This document shows positions 19,223-28,960 of a stretch of 64,000 bases of DNA, piece by piece. Numbering within the stretch: position 1 is the stretch's first letter; each line of letters starts with the position of its first letter. The DNA comes from Lysobacter sp. 5GHs7-4. Lineage in GTDB: Bacteria > Pseudomonadota > Gammaproteobacteria > Xanthomonadales > Xanthomonadaceae. A model generated the notes under the pieces. It was not told where the DNA came from and made no database searches. It worked only from the letters and a program-made list of their open reading frames with translations. Position numbers and translations under genes: made by a program. The stretch lies in the NCBI RefSeq assembly GCF_021284765.1, contig NZ_CP089924.1:3986001-4050000 (forward strand), given 5' to 3'.

Positions 19223-20515
19223 TCAGCCCCCGCGCACGACGTTGAGCACCTCGTAGCAGGCGCCCATGGTGTGGTAATCGGTCTTGCCGGCCGGGCTCTT
19301 CTCGTCGCTGTACTTGCGGTTGTCGGCGTCGAGGATGCGGAACCAGGCGCCGTAGCGGTGATCGACCAGGTGCGCCCAGGAATAAGCCCACAGGCGCTGG
19401 TACCAATCCCAGTAGCGCGATTCGCCGGTGCGTTCGGCCAGCAGCGCGGCGGCGGCAAGCGACTCGGCTTGAACCCAAAAATATTTGTCGTCGTCGCAGA
19501 CGTAGGCGCCGCCCTCGACCGCCGCCCTGCCCTCGCCTGCATGGCGCAGGCCTTCGTACGCGAAGCCGTAATACATGCCACCGCGCTCCTCATCCCAGGA
19601 ATGCGCCAACGCGGTATCGAACAGATGGCGCGCGGTCGGCACCAGCCAGTCCTCGTCGACGTGGCGGTCCAGGATCAGCAGCAGCTTGCTCCATTCGGTC
19701 TGGTGGCCGGGCTGGAAGCCCCAGGGCCGGAACAGGTGTCTGGGATCGTCCAGGTGATAGGTCCAGTCGATGTTCCAGTCGGCGTCGTAGTGCTCCCACA
19801 CCAATCCACCGGCGCGCGCGGCGTGGTGGCGCGTCATGCGCTCGGCCAGCGCCAGCGCGCGGTCCAGGTAGCGGCGCTCGCCGCTGGCCTCGAACGCGGC
19901 CAGCATCGCCTCGCACATGTGCATGTTGGCGTTCTGGCCGCGGTAGCCGCTGAAGTGCCACTGCGCGTCGGCTTCGTCGCGGTACAGGCCGTGCTGCGGC
20001 TCCCAGTAGCGGCGCTCCAGCAGCTGCCAGGTCTCGTCTATCCAGGCGCGCGCGTCCTCGATGCCGGCCTTGAGCGCGGTGGAATACGCCAGCAACACGA
20101 AGGCCACGCCGTAGCAGTGGTAGGTCTCGTCTTCGACCCGGCCGTCGCGCAGGGTCCAGGCATAACCGCCGGTGTCCGGATTGCGGTGCCGCTCGCGCAG
20201 GTAGTTCAGGCCATGGCGCACCGCCTGCAGGTACTGCGCGCGCAGCGCCTCGTCGGCGCCGAACTCGCGCGCGGCCATGGCGTAGTTGAAGACGAACCGG
20301 GTGCTGCTGACCAGGTGGCGGTGCGAGGCCTCGTAGACCCCGCCGTCGTCCTTGAAGTAGTGGAAGTAGCCGCCGGCCGGATCGATGCAGCGCGGATGGT
20401 AGAAGGCCATGCTGCGCGCGATGTGCGCGCGCAGGAAATCGGCGGAGCGGAAATCCGGCGCGGCCGCATCGGACTGCGCGCGATCGGACTGATCGGTATC
20501 AAGCGGCATCGTCAT
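19223..20515 (-). CDS. AGE-family sugar epimerase/isomerase, probably mannose isomerase or 2-epimerase
   Basis: The 430-residue cytoplasmic (alpha/alpha)6-barrel protein has STRFVFNYAMAAREFG, GQNANMHMCEAMLAAFEASGE (catalytic His region) and KTDYHTMGACYEVLN at the C-terminus (second catalytic His). In this family these fit D-mannose isomerase, mannose 2-epimerase or sulfoquinovose isomerase (YihS) rather than GlcNAc 2-epimerase. Next to mannosidases and a PfkB kinase, mannose to fructose is the likely reaction, with the kinase giving fructose-6-phosphate. It overlaps the kinase gene by 17 bases. A second ATG two codons in (20509) is an equally good start. Confidence 0.88.
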   Translation of the reverse strand: MTMPLDTDQSDRAQSDAAAPDFRSADFLRAHIARSMAFYHPRCIDPAGGYFHYFKDDGGVYEASHRHLVSSTRFVFNYAMAAREFGADEALRAQYLQAVRHGLNYLRERHRNPDTGGYAWTLRDGRVEDETYHCYGVAFVLLAYSTALKAGIEDARAWIDETWQLLERRYWEPQHGLYRDEADAQWHFSGYRGQNANMHMCEAMLAAFEASGERRYLDRALALAERMTRHHAARAGGLVWEHYDADWNIDWTYHLDDPRHLFRPWGFQPGHQTEWSKLLLILDRHVDEDWLVPTARHLFDTALAHSWDEERGGMYYGFAYEGLRHAGEGRAAVEGGAYVCDDDKYFWVQAESLAAAALLAERTGESRYWDWYQRLWAYSWAHLVDHRYGAWFRILDADNRKYSDEKSPAGKTDYHTMGACYEVLNVVRGG

Positions 20516-21518
20516 ACTGATCCTTGAGCAGTTGCTGCACCTGCGCGCGCGTGGGCATCGCGGCGAAGGCGCCGTGTCGGGTCACCGCCAGCGCGCCGAC
20601 GGCCGCGGCGAAGCGCAACGCGTCCTCCAGCGCCGCGCGGTTGTGCAGGAAGGCGGGCAGGCCTGCCGCGTCCACGCCCAGCTCGCCCAGGCGCGACAGC
20701 AGGCCGCCGACGAAGGCGTCGCCAGCGGCGGTGGTGTCCACCGCGGTGACGCTGAAGCCGCGCAGTTCGCCCTCGTCGTCGGCACCCGCGGCTGTGGCGG
20801 TGTACCAGCGCAGCGGCGCGCCACCGTCGGTGACCACCAGCCAGCGCGCGGCGCCGGCGAACAGGCGCTCGCGTACCGCGCGTTCGCCGGCCTCGCCGCC
20901 GCCGTAAGGCTCGGCCAGATACTCCAGTTCGTTGCGCGCCAGCTTGACCACATCGGCGGCGGCCAGGGCCTGCCATAACCGCGGACGCGGTTGCGCGTCG
21001 GCCGGCCACAGCATCGGGCGCAGGTTGAGATCCAGGCTGACCAGCACGCCGGCCTCGCGCGCCAGGCGCATGCCGTGCAGTGTGGCCGCCGCGATCTCGT
21101 CCTCGGTCAGGCTGTTGGAGCAGACATGGAACGCGGCCGCGCGGGTGAAGCAGTCGGCGGAGAAGTGCTCCTGGCGGAACAGCAGGTCCGCCGCCGGCGG
21201 ACGATAGAAGTTGAAGCTGCGCTCGCCTTGTTCGTCCAGGGCGACGAAGGCCAGCGCGGTCTTGGCCGCGTCGGTGCGCCGCACATGATCGGTGGCCACG
21301 CCGCAGCCGCGCAGGCTGTCGAGCAGGAAGTCGCCGAACATGTCGCGGCCGAGCATGCCGACGAACTGGGTCGGCGCGCCCAGGCGCGCCGCCGCCGCGG
21401 CGACGTTGGCCGGTGCGCCGCCGGCGTACTGCGCGAACGCGCGCGGCGCGTCCGCGGACGCCGCGGGCTGGGCGAGAAAATCGATCAAGGCCTCGCCGAA
21501 ACAAACGATATCGCGCAT
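20499..21518 (-). CDS. PfkB-family carbohydrate kinase, probable fructokinase
   Basis: The 339-residue product begins MRDIVCFGEALIDFL, then QYAGGAPANVAAAAARLGAPTQFVGMLGRDMFGDFL (PfkB signature 1) and ends with VTAVDTTAAGDAFVGGLLSRL (signature 2, catalytic Asp in AAGDAF). These are fructokinase-type motifs. It would phosphorylate the fructose formed from mannose by the adjacent AGE-family enzyme, feeding glycolysis. It lies five bases after the MFS gene and overlaps the next gene by 17 bases, so it is in the same operon. The specificity is inferred from context. Confidence 0.92.
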   Translation of the reverse strand: MRDIVCFGEALIDFLAQPAASADAPRAFAQYAGGAPANVAAAAARLGAPTQFVGMLGRDMFGDFLLDSLRGCGVATDHVRRTDAAKTALAFVALDEQGERSFNFYRPPAADLLFRQEHFSADCFTRAAAFHVCSNSLTEDEIAAATLHGMRLAREAGVLVSLDLNLRPMLWPADAQPRPRLWQALAAADVVKLARNELEYLAEPYGGGEAGERAVRERLFAGAARWLVVTDGGAPLRWYTATAAGADDEGELRGFSVTAVDTTAAGDAFVGGLLSRLGELGVDAAGLPAFLHNRAALEDALRFAAAVGALAVTRHGAFAAMPTRAQVQQLLKDQYDDAA

Positions 21519-21523
21519 GCGGT

Positions 21524-22840
21524 TCAGTCCTGCCCCTGTGCGGTGCGGTCCGCAGCCCGCAGGCGCGAGCCGCGCAGGCCGTACCAGACGATGTAGGCGT
21601 AGCAGAGCGCGGAAACGAAGAACGCGTACTGCAGCGCCCGGGTTTCGTCGCCCAGCGCGCCCTTGAACAGATCGACGAACGCGCCCTGCAGCGGCGGAAT
21701 CACCGCGCCGCCGACGATGGCCATCACCAGCAGGCTGGAGGCTTTCTCGGTCATCGGCCCCAGGCGCTCGATCGCCAGGGTGAAGATGGTCGGGAACATG
21801 ATCGAGTTGAACAGGCCCACCAGCACCACCGACCACAGCGCCGCGCCGCCGACGGTGTTCATGGTGACCAGCAGCAACACGATGTTGATCGCCGCGTACA
21901 ACGGCAGCATGCGCCGCGGGTTGGCGCTCATCAGCAACGCCGCGCCCAGGAAGCGGCCGACCATGGCCATGCCGTGGTAGTAGGACAGGTACAGCGAGGC
22001 ATCGGCCTCGTTCATCGCGCCGATCTCCGGGCGCGAGACGTACTTGACCATGAAGTGGGCGACGGTGACCTCCACGCCCACGTAGAAGAAGATCGCCAGC
22101 ACGCCCCAGCGCAGGTGCGGCAGGCGCAGCACGTCGGCGTAGCTGTGCTTGCGCGTGTCGGCCTGCTCGGTGGCCTCGGTGAGCGCCGGCATGCGGAAGC
22201 AGTACACCGCCAGCGCCAGCACGATCAGCGCCACCGCCACGCCGATGTACAGCGGCTGCACGGTCTGCACGCGCTCCACCGCCGGCAGCTTGGCCAGTTG
22301 TTCGGCGCTGAGCAGGGTGGCGCTGAAGATCAGCAGCCCGGCCACGTACGGTCCGATGGTGTGGCCCAGCGAGTTCACCGCCTGGGCGAAGTTGAGGCGG
22401 CTGGCCGCGCGCTCGGGCACGCCCAGCAGGCTGACGTAGGGATTGGCCGAGACCTGCAGCAGCACGATGCCGGTGGCCAGGATGAACAAGGCCGGCAGGA
22501 ACAGTTCGAACGAGGCCGCCTGCGCCGCCGGCAGCACCAGCAGCGCGCCGGCGCCGGCGATCAGCAGGCCGATGACGATGCCCAGCTTGTAGCCGACCTT
22601 GGCCACCACCCGCCCGGCCGGTATCGCCATCACGAAGTAGGCGCCGAAGAACGCCGAGTCCAGCAGCATGGAGCGGGCGTGGGTGAGCTGGAACACCGAC
22701 TGCAGGTGCGGAATCAGCACCCCGTTGAGCTCGGTGATGAAGCCCCACATGAAGAAGATCGCGGTCATCGCGACCAAGGCCGCGCGATTGCGTGCGGCAT
22801 GCGCGGCAGGCGCCGGCGCGGTACGGGCTTGCGTACTCAT
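21524..22840 (-). CDS. FHS-family sugar MFS transporter (FucP/GluP type)
   Basis: This 438-residue inner-membrane proton/sugar symporter has 12 predicted membrane helices. The start TAIFFMWGFITELNGVLIPHLQSVFQLTHARSML, with SAFFGAYFVMAIPAG, is typical of the FucP/GluP group, which carries fucose, glucose, galactose or mannose. ANPYVSLLG and LNFAQAVNSLGHTIGP are also group motifs. As second gene after lacI in the N-glycan locus it probably takes up mannose released in the periplasm. A short intergenic gap (52 bases) separates it from lacI. Confidence 0.93.
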   Translation of the reverse strand: MSTQARTAPAPAAHAARNRAALVAMTAIFFMWGFITELNGVLIPHLQSVFQLTHARSMLLDSAFFGAYFVMAIPAGRVVAKVGYKLGIVIGLLIAGAGALLVLPAAQAASFELFLPALFILATGIVLLQVSANPYVSLLGVPERAASRLNFAQAVNSLGHTIGPYVAGLLIFSATLLSAEQLAKLPAVERVQTVQPLYIGVAVALIVLALAVYCFRMPALTEATEQADTRKHSYADVLRLPHLRWGVLAIFFYVGVEVTVAHFMVKYVSRPEIGAMNEADASLYLSYYHGMAMVGRFLGAALLMSANPRRMLPLYAAINIVLLLVTMNTVGGAALWSVVLVGLFNSIMFPTIFTLAIERLGPMTEKASSLLVMAIVGGAVIPPLQGAFVDLFKGALGDETRALQYAFFVSALCYAYIVWYGLRGSRLRAADRTAQGQD

Positions 22841-22892
22841 GGAGTCGACTGCTCGATGGGGGCGCCGTGCGGACGGCGCGGTAGGGAGGAAC

Positions 22893-23942
22893 TCACATGG
22901 CGGCGGCTCCGCTGCTGCCGCGCACCACCAGCGTCACCGGCGCGATCACCTTGCGCGGCGGCGCGCCCGGGTCGCGCACGCGCTGCAGCAGCAGCTCGGC
23001 GGCCTGGCGCCCGCACGCGCGCGGCTGCGCCGCCAGCGTGGTCAACGACGGCGTCGACAGCGCCGCCTCGGTGATGTCGTCGAAACCGGTCAGGGCGAAG
23101 TCCGCGCCCGGCCGTGTGCCGCGCGCGCTCAGGCCCAGCATCAGGCCCAGGGCGACGGTGTCGTTGTAGCAAACCGCCGCGCTCGCCTGCGCGGCGTGCG
23201 CGAACAACTCGCCGCTGCGCGCTGCCGCGTCGACGCGGGTCGGGCTGCACTCCACCAGCCAATCCGGCGCCGGCTCGATGCCGGCCGCGCGCAAGGCTTC
23301 GGTATAGCCCTGCCGGCGCTGCCGGCAGGAGCTGGAATCGGCATGCCCGCCGAAGAACGCGATGCGCCGATGGCCCAGCGACAGCAGATGTTCGGTGGCC
23401 AGGCGCGCGCCGCGCTCGTTGTCCAGGGCCAGGAAATCCCAGTCCACGCCCGGCAACGCGCGATTGAACACCAGCGCCGGCGTATGCGCGCCCAGCAATC
23501 GCTGCAGGGCCGCGCCGTCGCTGTGCTCGGCCGGCGACAGGATGATGCCGGCCGGACTGTGCTCGGCCAGCGAGCCCAGCACGGCCAGCTGCCGCTGCGG
23601 CGATTCGGCGGTGCTGCCCAGCAGGGTGACGTAGCCCTCCTCGCCCAGGGCCTCGTCCACGCCCGCGGCGAACTCGGCGAAGAAGGGATTGGACAGGTCG
23701 TTGATCACCAGCGCGATCGAACTGGAGGTCTGCCGGCGCAGGTTGGCCGCCGCGCGGTTGTAGACGTAGCGCTGGCGTTTGAGTTCGGCTTCCACCCGTG
23801 CGCGGGTGTCGGCATGCACCAGTGGGCTGCCGCGCAGCACCAGCGACACCGTCGCGCGCGACACGCCGCAGGCCTGGGCGATGTCGGTCACGGTGACTTG
23901 CTTGCGGCTGGAGCGGCCGGCGCCGGCTTTGTGGGTCGTCAT
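22893..23942 (-). CDS. LacI-family transcriptional regulator of the N-glycan locus
   Basis: The 349-residue product has an N-terminal helix-turn-helix (VTVTDIAQACGVSRATVSLVLRGSPLVHADTRARVEAELKRQRYVYNRAAANLRR, about 14-68) and a periplasmic-binding-like effector domain. The palindrome TGGATCGATCCA lies about 50 bases upstream of its ATG, and related sites precede the TonB receptor and the glucokinase. It therefore probably represses itself, the downstream sugar genes and the two other units, released by mannose, a manno-oligosaccharide or a phosphorylated sugar. The effector is not known. Confidence 0.92.
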   Translation of the reverse strand: MTTHKAGAGRSSRKQVTVTDIAQACGVSRATVSLVLRGSPLVHADTRARVEAELKRQRYVYNRAAANLRRQTSSSIALVINDLSNPFFAEFAAGVDEALGEEGYVTLLGSTAESPQRQLAVLGSLAEHSPAGIILSPAEHSDGAALQRLLGAHTPALVFNRALPGVDWDFLALDNERGARLATEHLLSLGHRRIAFFGGHADSSSCRQRRQGYTEALRAAGIEPAPDWLVECSPTRVDAAARSGELFAHAAQASAAVCYNDTVALGLMLGLSARGTRPGADFALTGFDDITEAALSTPSLTTLAAQPRACGRQAAELLLQRVRDPGAPPRKVIAPVTLVVRGSSGAAAM

Positions 23943-23992
23943 CGAGGATCCCGCGTCCTTGGACTCTTGGCGTCGGCCGATTATTCACCAAG

Positions 23993-24004
23993 TGGATCGA
24001 TCCA
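23993..24004. promoter_or_regulatory. LacI-type operator before lacI
   Basis: A perfect 12-bp palindrome TGGATCGATCCA with the central CG pair typical of LacI-family sites. It sits in the 153-base gap between the GH92 stop and the lacI ATG. On the minus strand an AATAAT-like -10 element follows at about 23980-23987, so the operator may cover the -35 region. Confidence 0.75.
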
Positions 24005-24095
24005 AGTTTGCCCGCCCGGCCGGCAGCGCGCGAACGCGCCGGTCCGCGGACGGCACGGTCCGCCGGACGGCGGCAGGCCGGGAACGCAAGCAGGC

Positions 24096-26570
24096 TCAAG
24101 GCGCGCTCCCGCCAGGCGCCGCGCAAGCCGCGGCCGGACGCGCCGCAGCGGCGGTGGCCCAATCCGACGGCGCAGCGCCCAGATCGAAACGCAGGGTGCC
24201 GCCGTCGCGCATGCGCGACCAATCCAGCCAAACCCGGTCAACCGCCGCGCCATCGAAGCGCACGGCCTGCGGGTACTGCAGCTTGCGGCCGTCGGCGCCG
24301 GGCGCCTCGATGCGCAGGGTCTTGCCGTGGCCCAGGTCGAGTTCGACGCGTTCGAAGCGCGGCGCGTGCAGCACCAGCTCGCCGCTGCCCGGCATCAGCG
24401 GATACAGCCCGATCGCGCTGAACAAGTACCAGGCCGACATGGTGCCCAGGTCGTCGTTGCCGGTGACGCCGTTGGGCGCGTTGGTGAACAGCGTCTGCGC
24501 CGAGCGCAACACCGCCGAGGTTTTCCACGGCTGACCCATCAACGCGTACAGCCAGGGCGCGTGCAGGTCGGGTTCGTTGTTGGGGTTGTAGCGGTATTGG
24601 CTGTAGTAGCTGTAAGGCCCGACCACCCATTGCTTGCGCGCGGCGTTGGCCGGGTCGGCCACCAGTGCGTCGTAAGCGAAGAAGGCGTCGAGACGGCGCA
24701 GCGCTTCGGCTTGCCCGCCCATCGCCGCGGCCAGCCCCGGCACGTCCTGCTGCACCAGCCACTGGTACTGCCAGGCGGTGCCTTCGTGGAAGCCGTGATG
24801 CGAGCGCGGGTTGTAGCGCCCATCCGGGCCGGTGTACCAGCTGCCGTCGTCCAGACGCGGGCGCGGGAAACCGGTGAACCCCAGCTCGGCGTCCTTGGCA
24901 TCGGCATCCCAGACCTTGCGCCAGTTGCCGCCGCGCGCGCGCAGCGTGCGCGCGTCGGCGTCCTCGCCGATGGCCTGGGCGAAACCCGCCAGCGAGCAGT
25001 CGGCCAAGGCGTATTCCAGCGTGGCCGAACCGCCGTGGTGCGGATCGATGTCCATGCTCTTGACCGGGAACGCGCGGTCGTACTGCACGAAACCGCGTTG
25101 CAGATAGCTGGGGTTGCCGGCGCGGCCGCTGCTGCGCGAGCCGAATGGCGGCACCCCGAATGCGTTCTCGCGCAGCGCGGTCCAGGCCTCGCGCTCGCGG
25201 CCGTCCAGCGCACCGAACTTCCACAGGTCGACCAGGAACGGCGTGACCGGGTCGCCGGTCATCACATTGGTCTCGAAACTGGCGTAGCCCCAGCGCGGCA
25301 GCCAGCCGCCCTGCTCGCGGATCTTCAGCACCGACTGGGCGATGTCGCGCGCGCGTTGCGGACGCAGCATCGCCAGCAGCTGGTTCTGCGAGCGGTAGGT
25401 GTCCCACAGCGAGAAGTATTCGTAGTAGGTCCAGCCGTCGGCCCGGTGGATGCCGTCGTCGTAACCGCGGTAGCGGCCGTCGGCGTCGCTACCGGTCAGC
25501 GGCTGCAGCAGGGTGTGGTAGAGCGCGGTGTAGAACACGGTGCGGTCGTCGCCGCTGCCGCCGCGCACGCGCACCGATTGCAGTTCCTTGCGCCAGGCGT
25601 CCTGCGCGCGCGTGCGCATGGCGTCGAAGCTCAGCGCCTGCTCGCCCGTCATCGCCTCGGCGCGCAGGTTGTTCCAGGCGCCCTGCTGGTCGACGTGCGA
25701 GATCGCGCTGAGCGCGGTGATCGCGCGGCCCTGCTTGAGGTCGAAGCTGAACCAGGCGCCGGCAGGACGGCCGTCGCCCTGCATGGCGCTGCGGCCGCCG
25801 GGATGACCGCCCTCCTCGTCCCAGGTGCCGTGGCTCTGGAACGGACGATCGAAACGCAGCACGAACCAGGTGCTGTAGTTCTGCCCGCCGCAGAAGCTCT
25901 TGGTGGTGATGCGGCCCTCGACGGTGCGCTCGTCGACCACGCGCAGCGCGCTGCCGACCACCCAATGGCGGTTGTTGGCCTGCCCGGTGTTGACCAGCAC
26001 GTGCCCGCTGCCGGCGTCGGCAGCGTAGGTGTAACGCTCGGCCGCGGCACGGGTCAGCGCGGTGGCCTCGGCGTCGATGCCGCCGTAGTCGGTCAGCCGC
26101 ACCTTGTAGTAACCGGCCTGGCCGACCTCGCCTTCGTGGGTGTAGCTGGCGGCGTACTTGCGCTGGTCGAAGCTGTCGGCCTTGGCGGTATCGAACGCGC
26201 CGCCCGGCGCGATCGCGCCCGTCACCGGCAACACCGACAGCTGCCCGCCCTGCTCCCAACAACCGGCGCCGGACAGGAAAGAGTGGCCGAAGCCGCGGAT
26301 CTTGGCTTCGTCGTAGCGCCAGCCGGCGTAGTGGTCGCCGATCGGCGAAATCTGGATCAGCCCGAACGGCGCCGACGCGCCCGGATAGGTGTTGCCGTCG
26401 TCCTTGGTGCCGATGAAGGTGTTGACCGACGCGGCCAGGTCCTCGCGCGCGGGCGCGGCCTGCACGGTCGCGCCGGCCAGGGCCAGGGCGAAGCCCAGCC
26501 AGCGCAGACGCGCGCGCGATGCGGAAGCGGAACCGGCGGCGTGCGGCGGCGTGTGCGGCTGAGGCTTCAT
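24096..26570 (-). CDS. GH92 alpha-mannosidase (secreted)
   Basis: GH92 enzymes are calcium-dependent inverting exo-alpha-mannosidases (alpha-1,2/1,3/1,4/1,6) and are common in N-glycan-degrading bacteria. The 824-residue product has a signal peptide (ends VQA), then SVNTFIGTKDDGNTYPGASAPFG, QISPIGDHYAGW, GHSFLSGAGC, FSLWDTYRSQNQLLAMLRP, EGTAWQYQWLVQQD, NNEPDLHAPWLYALMG and GNDDLGTMSAWYLFSAIGLYP, the complete set of GH92 motifs. Its ATG overlaps the GH20 stop (ATGA). Linkage specificity cannot be stated from sequence, but alpha-1,2 is the commonest for this motif set. Confidence 0.95.
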   Translation of the reverse strand: MKPQPHTPPHAAGSASASRARLRWLGFALALAGATVQAAPAREDLAASVNTFIGTKDDGNTYPGASAPFGLIQISPIGDHYAGWRYDEAKIRGFGHSFLSGAGCWEQGGQLSVLPVTGAIAPGGAFDTAKADSFDQRKYAASYTHEGEVGQAGYYKVRLTDYGGIDAEATALTRAAAERYTYAADAGSGHVLVNTGQANNRHWVVGSALRVVDERTVEGRITTKSFCGGQNYSTWFVLRFDRPFQSHGTWDEEGGHPGGRSAMQGDGRPAGAWFSFDLKQGRAITALSAISHVDQQGAWNNLRAEAMTGEQALSFDAMRTRAQDAWRKELQSVRVRGGSGDDRTVFYTALYHTLLQPLTGSDADGRYRGYDDGIHRADGWTYYEYFSLWDTYRSQNQLLAMLRPQRARDIAQSVLKIREQGGWLPRWGYASFETNVMTGDPVTPFLVDLWKFGALDGREREAWTALRENAFGVPPFGSRSSGRAGNPSYLQRGFVQYDRAFPVKSMDIDPHHGGSATLEYALADCSLAGFAQAIGEDADARTLRARGGNWRKVWDADAKDAELGFTGFPRPRLDDGSWYTGPDGRYNPRSHHGFHEGTAWQYQWLVQQDVPGLAAAMGGQAEALRRLDAFFAYDALVADPANAARKQWVVGPYSYYSQYRYNPNNEPDLHAPWLYALMGQPWKTSAVLRSAQTLFTNAPNGVTGNDDLGTMSAWYLFSAIGLYPLMPGSGELVLHAPRFERVELDLGHGKTLRIEAPGADGRKLQYPQAVRFDGAAVDRVWLDWSRMRDGGTLRFDLGAAPSDWATAAAARPAAACAAPGGSAP

Positions 26571-28858
26571 TCGATCACCATCTCGTCGACGAAGTAGAAG
26601 GACGGGCTGCCCGCGCCGGCATGGCCTTCGGGCAGCGCGCCATAGGTCTGGATGTGCAGGCGCAGGTAGCGCGCGCGCACTGGCTCGGGCAAGGCCAGGC
26701 GCAGGTTGTGATAGCGCTGGCTCAGGTCGGCGGCGTCCACGTCCAGGATCAGCTCGGCCTGCGGCGTCCAATGCTCGCCGTCGTCGGACGTGGACAACTG
26801 CAGGCCGCGCGGCGGCAGGATCCAGCTGTTGGTCTGTTGCAGGAAACGCGCCGACACCGCGCGCAACTTGGCGGCCTTGCCCAGGTCTACCGTCGCGTCG
26901 ACGTCGCCGCTATTCCAGGCGGTCCACCGGCCGTCGGCGTGGTCGTCGCCGGCCAGTACGCCGTCGCTGAGGGTCGCCGTGTCGGCGTTGCCGCGGTAGC
27001 GCGGATGCGCGGGCTGCGAATAGGTCACGGCACGGTCCAGCCCAAGATGCTTCACCAGCGCATAGCCGCGACTGGGCGCGTAGGCGCGGCCGTGGCGGAT
27101 CGGCGTCAGTTTCAGCAGACCGGGCTTGCGGACTTCCAGCGCGTCCTCAAACCAGGGCGAGCTCGCGTCGGGTTCGCGGCCGTCGCTGGTGTAGTGGATG
27201 CGCAGGTCGGCGAAGCCGCGCTGGGCCTGCACGCGCCACAGGCGCTGTTCCGGATCGCGCTGCACGCGGTAGCTCACCAGGTCCGCCGATTCCGGGCCGT
27301 AGTTCACCTGCCAGGCATCCAGCCTGGGGTACTGCAGCGCGACACGACGCTGGAAGTCCGGGTACTCGCCGATGCCGCTCCAGGTGTTTTCGGCGAACGC
27401 GAGCAGGCGCGGATACAGCATGGCCTCGGCGTTGCGCGGGGTCACGCGCTCGGTCCACAACGGCGCCTCGGCGCCCAGCACCTGTTTGGCGTGCCGCGCG
27501 AACACCGGCGCGGCGGCGAAATCGGTGCGGTACAGCGCTTCCAGGCTCAGGTCGCTGCTGGCGCGATCCAGATAGAACGGGCTGGCGACGACGATGCGGT
27601 TGCCGTTGCGCAGCGCGCGCTGCGCCGGTTCGTCGCCGCGCCAGACCTCGACGATGGCGTCCTTGCCCAGGCCGCCGTCGAGTATTTCGTCCCAGCCGAT
27701 CAGGGTCTTGCCCTTGCCGGCCAGGTAACGCTGGATGCGACGCACGAACCAGGCCTGCAACTGGTCCTCGCTCTTCAGCCCTTCCGCGCGCATGCGCTGC
27801 TGCGAGGACGCGCTTTCCTGCCAGCGGTCCTTGGGCGCCTCGTCGCCGCCGATGTGCACGTAAGGCGCGGGGAACAGCTCGACGACCTCGTCCAGCACGT
27901 TGTACAGGAACTCGAAGGTCGACTCGTCGCCGGCGCAGTAGACGTCCTTGAACACGCCCCAGCTGTTGGGCACCTCGATCGGCTGCTTGCGGCAGGACAG
28001 CTCCGGGTAGGCGGCCAGCGCCGCCGACGCGTGCCCGGGCATCTCGATCTCGGGGATCACCATGATGTTGCGCAAACGCGCGTACTCCACCACCTCGCGG
28101 ATCTGCGCCTGGTTGTAGTAGCCGCCGTAACGGCGGCCGTCGTCCTCGCTGCGCCAGGCGCCGACCTGGGTCAGCTTGGGATAGCGCCGGATCTGGATGC
28201 GCCAGCCCTGGTCGTCGGTGAGGTGCCAGCGGAAGGTGTTGATCTTGTAGTACGACAGCAGGTCGAGCTGTTTCTTGATGAAATCGACCGACATGAAATG
28301 CCGGCTCACGTCCAGCATGTGCCCGCGATAGCCGTAGCGCGGCGCGTCGTCGATGCGCACCGCGGGCAGCTCGATGCGATCAGCGCGGCCCGCCGGCAGC
28401 AACTGGCGCAGGCTCTGCACGGCCCAGAACAGACCGCGCGGCTGCGCGGCCGACAGCAGCGCGCGTTGCGGCGTTATCTCGATGCGGTACGCCTCGGCGC
28501 CGGTCACGGCGGCGTCCAGGCGCAACTCGATCGCGCGCTCGCCGCGCGTGCCGGCGGCGGACAGCCACAGGCCGTGATCGTCGGCGAGCGCCTGGCGCAG
28601 GAAATCGGCGATCTCGCGGCTGCGCGCATCGCGCGGCGCCAGCACGGCCACGCCGCTGTCGAGCACGAAACTGCCCTCGCCCGGCTGCCAGCGGCGCGGG
28701 CGCGGAATCAGCGGCGCGGACGTCGCCTCCTGCACGGCCGGCTCGCGCGCGTCGCCTTGCGCCGGTGCGGCCTGCGCGGGCGACGGCAGCGACTGCGCGC
28801 CGACCCAGGCCGGCACCAGCAGCAGCGACAACAGCATCGTGGCGAGGCGATTACGCAA
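26567..28858 (-). CDS. GH20 beta-N-acetylhexosaminidase with C-terminal carbohydrate-binding-type domain
   Basis: The enzyme removes terminal beta-linked GlcNAc (or GalNAc) from glycans. The 763-residue product has a signal peptide, a GH20b N-terminal domain (about 50-190), then the TIM barrel with GYRGHMLDVSRHF, WHLTDDQGWRI, PEIEMPGHA and the catalytic pair D339-E340 in HIGGDEAPKD. After the barrel come a chitobiase C-terminal-like segment (IHYTSDGREPD) and a discoidin (F5/8 type C)-like domain over the last 140 residues. The TTG at 28858 is preferred over ATG 28837 because it adds the basic MRNRLA n-region and has GGAA upstream. In the N-glycan locus it would act on antennary or core GlcNAc. 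Confidence 0.93.
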   Translation of the reverse strand: MRNRLATMLLSLLLVPAWVGAQSLPSPAQAAPAQGDAREPAVQEATSAPLIPRPRRWQPGEGSFVLDSGVAVLAPRDARSREIADFLRQALADDHGLWLSAAGTRGERAIELRLDAAVTGAEAYRIEITPQRALLSAAQPRGLFWAVQSLRQLLPAGRADRIELPAVRIDDAPRYGYRGHMLDVSRHFMSVDFIKKQLDLLSYYKINTFRWHLTDDQGWRIQIRRYPKLTQVGAWRSEDDGRRYGGYYNQAQIREVVEYARLRNIMVIPEIEMPGHASAALAAYPELSCRKQPIEVPNSWGVFKDVYCAGDESTFEFLYNVLDEVVELFPAPYVHIGGDEAPKDRWQESASSQQRMRAEGLKSEDQLQAWFVRRIQRYLAGKGKTLIGWDEILDGGLGKDAIVEVWRGDEPAQRALRNGNRIVVASPFYLDRASSDLSLEALYRTDFAAAPVFARHAKQVLGAEAPLWTERVTPRNAEAMLYPRLLAFAENTWSGIGEYPDFQRRVALQYPRLDAWQVNYGPESADLVSYRVQRDPEQRLWRVQAQRGFADLRIHYTSDGREPDASSPWFEDALEVRKPGLLKLTPIRHGRAYAPSRGYALVKHLGLDRAVTYSQPAHPRYRGNADTATLSDGVLAGDDHADGRWTAWNSGDVDATVDLGKAAKLRAVSARFLQQTNSWILPPRGLQLSTSDDGEHWTPQAELILDVDAADLSQRYHNLRLALPEPVRARYLRLHIQTYGALPEGHAGAGSPSFYFVDEMVIE

Positions 28859-28960
28859 GTCCGACGCATTCCGAATGGGGCCCGCGGCCGCAGGCGGGAA
28901 CAGCGTACGGCCGCAGGTCGGACGACACCGGCATGCCGGCGCCGTCGCAGGGATAAAAGT

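Noticed and set aside
19219..19593. Beta-mannosidase frame extending upstream to 19593
   Set aside because: It overlaps the epimerase gene and has no signal peptide; the ATG at 19218 gives a clean one.
22668..26597. 1309-codon plus-strand frame across lacI and GH92
   Set aside because: Low-complexity His/Gln/Arg/Val-rich antisense shadow; the opposite strand carries lacI and GH92 with complete motifs.
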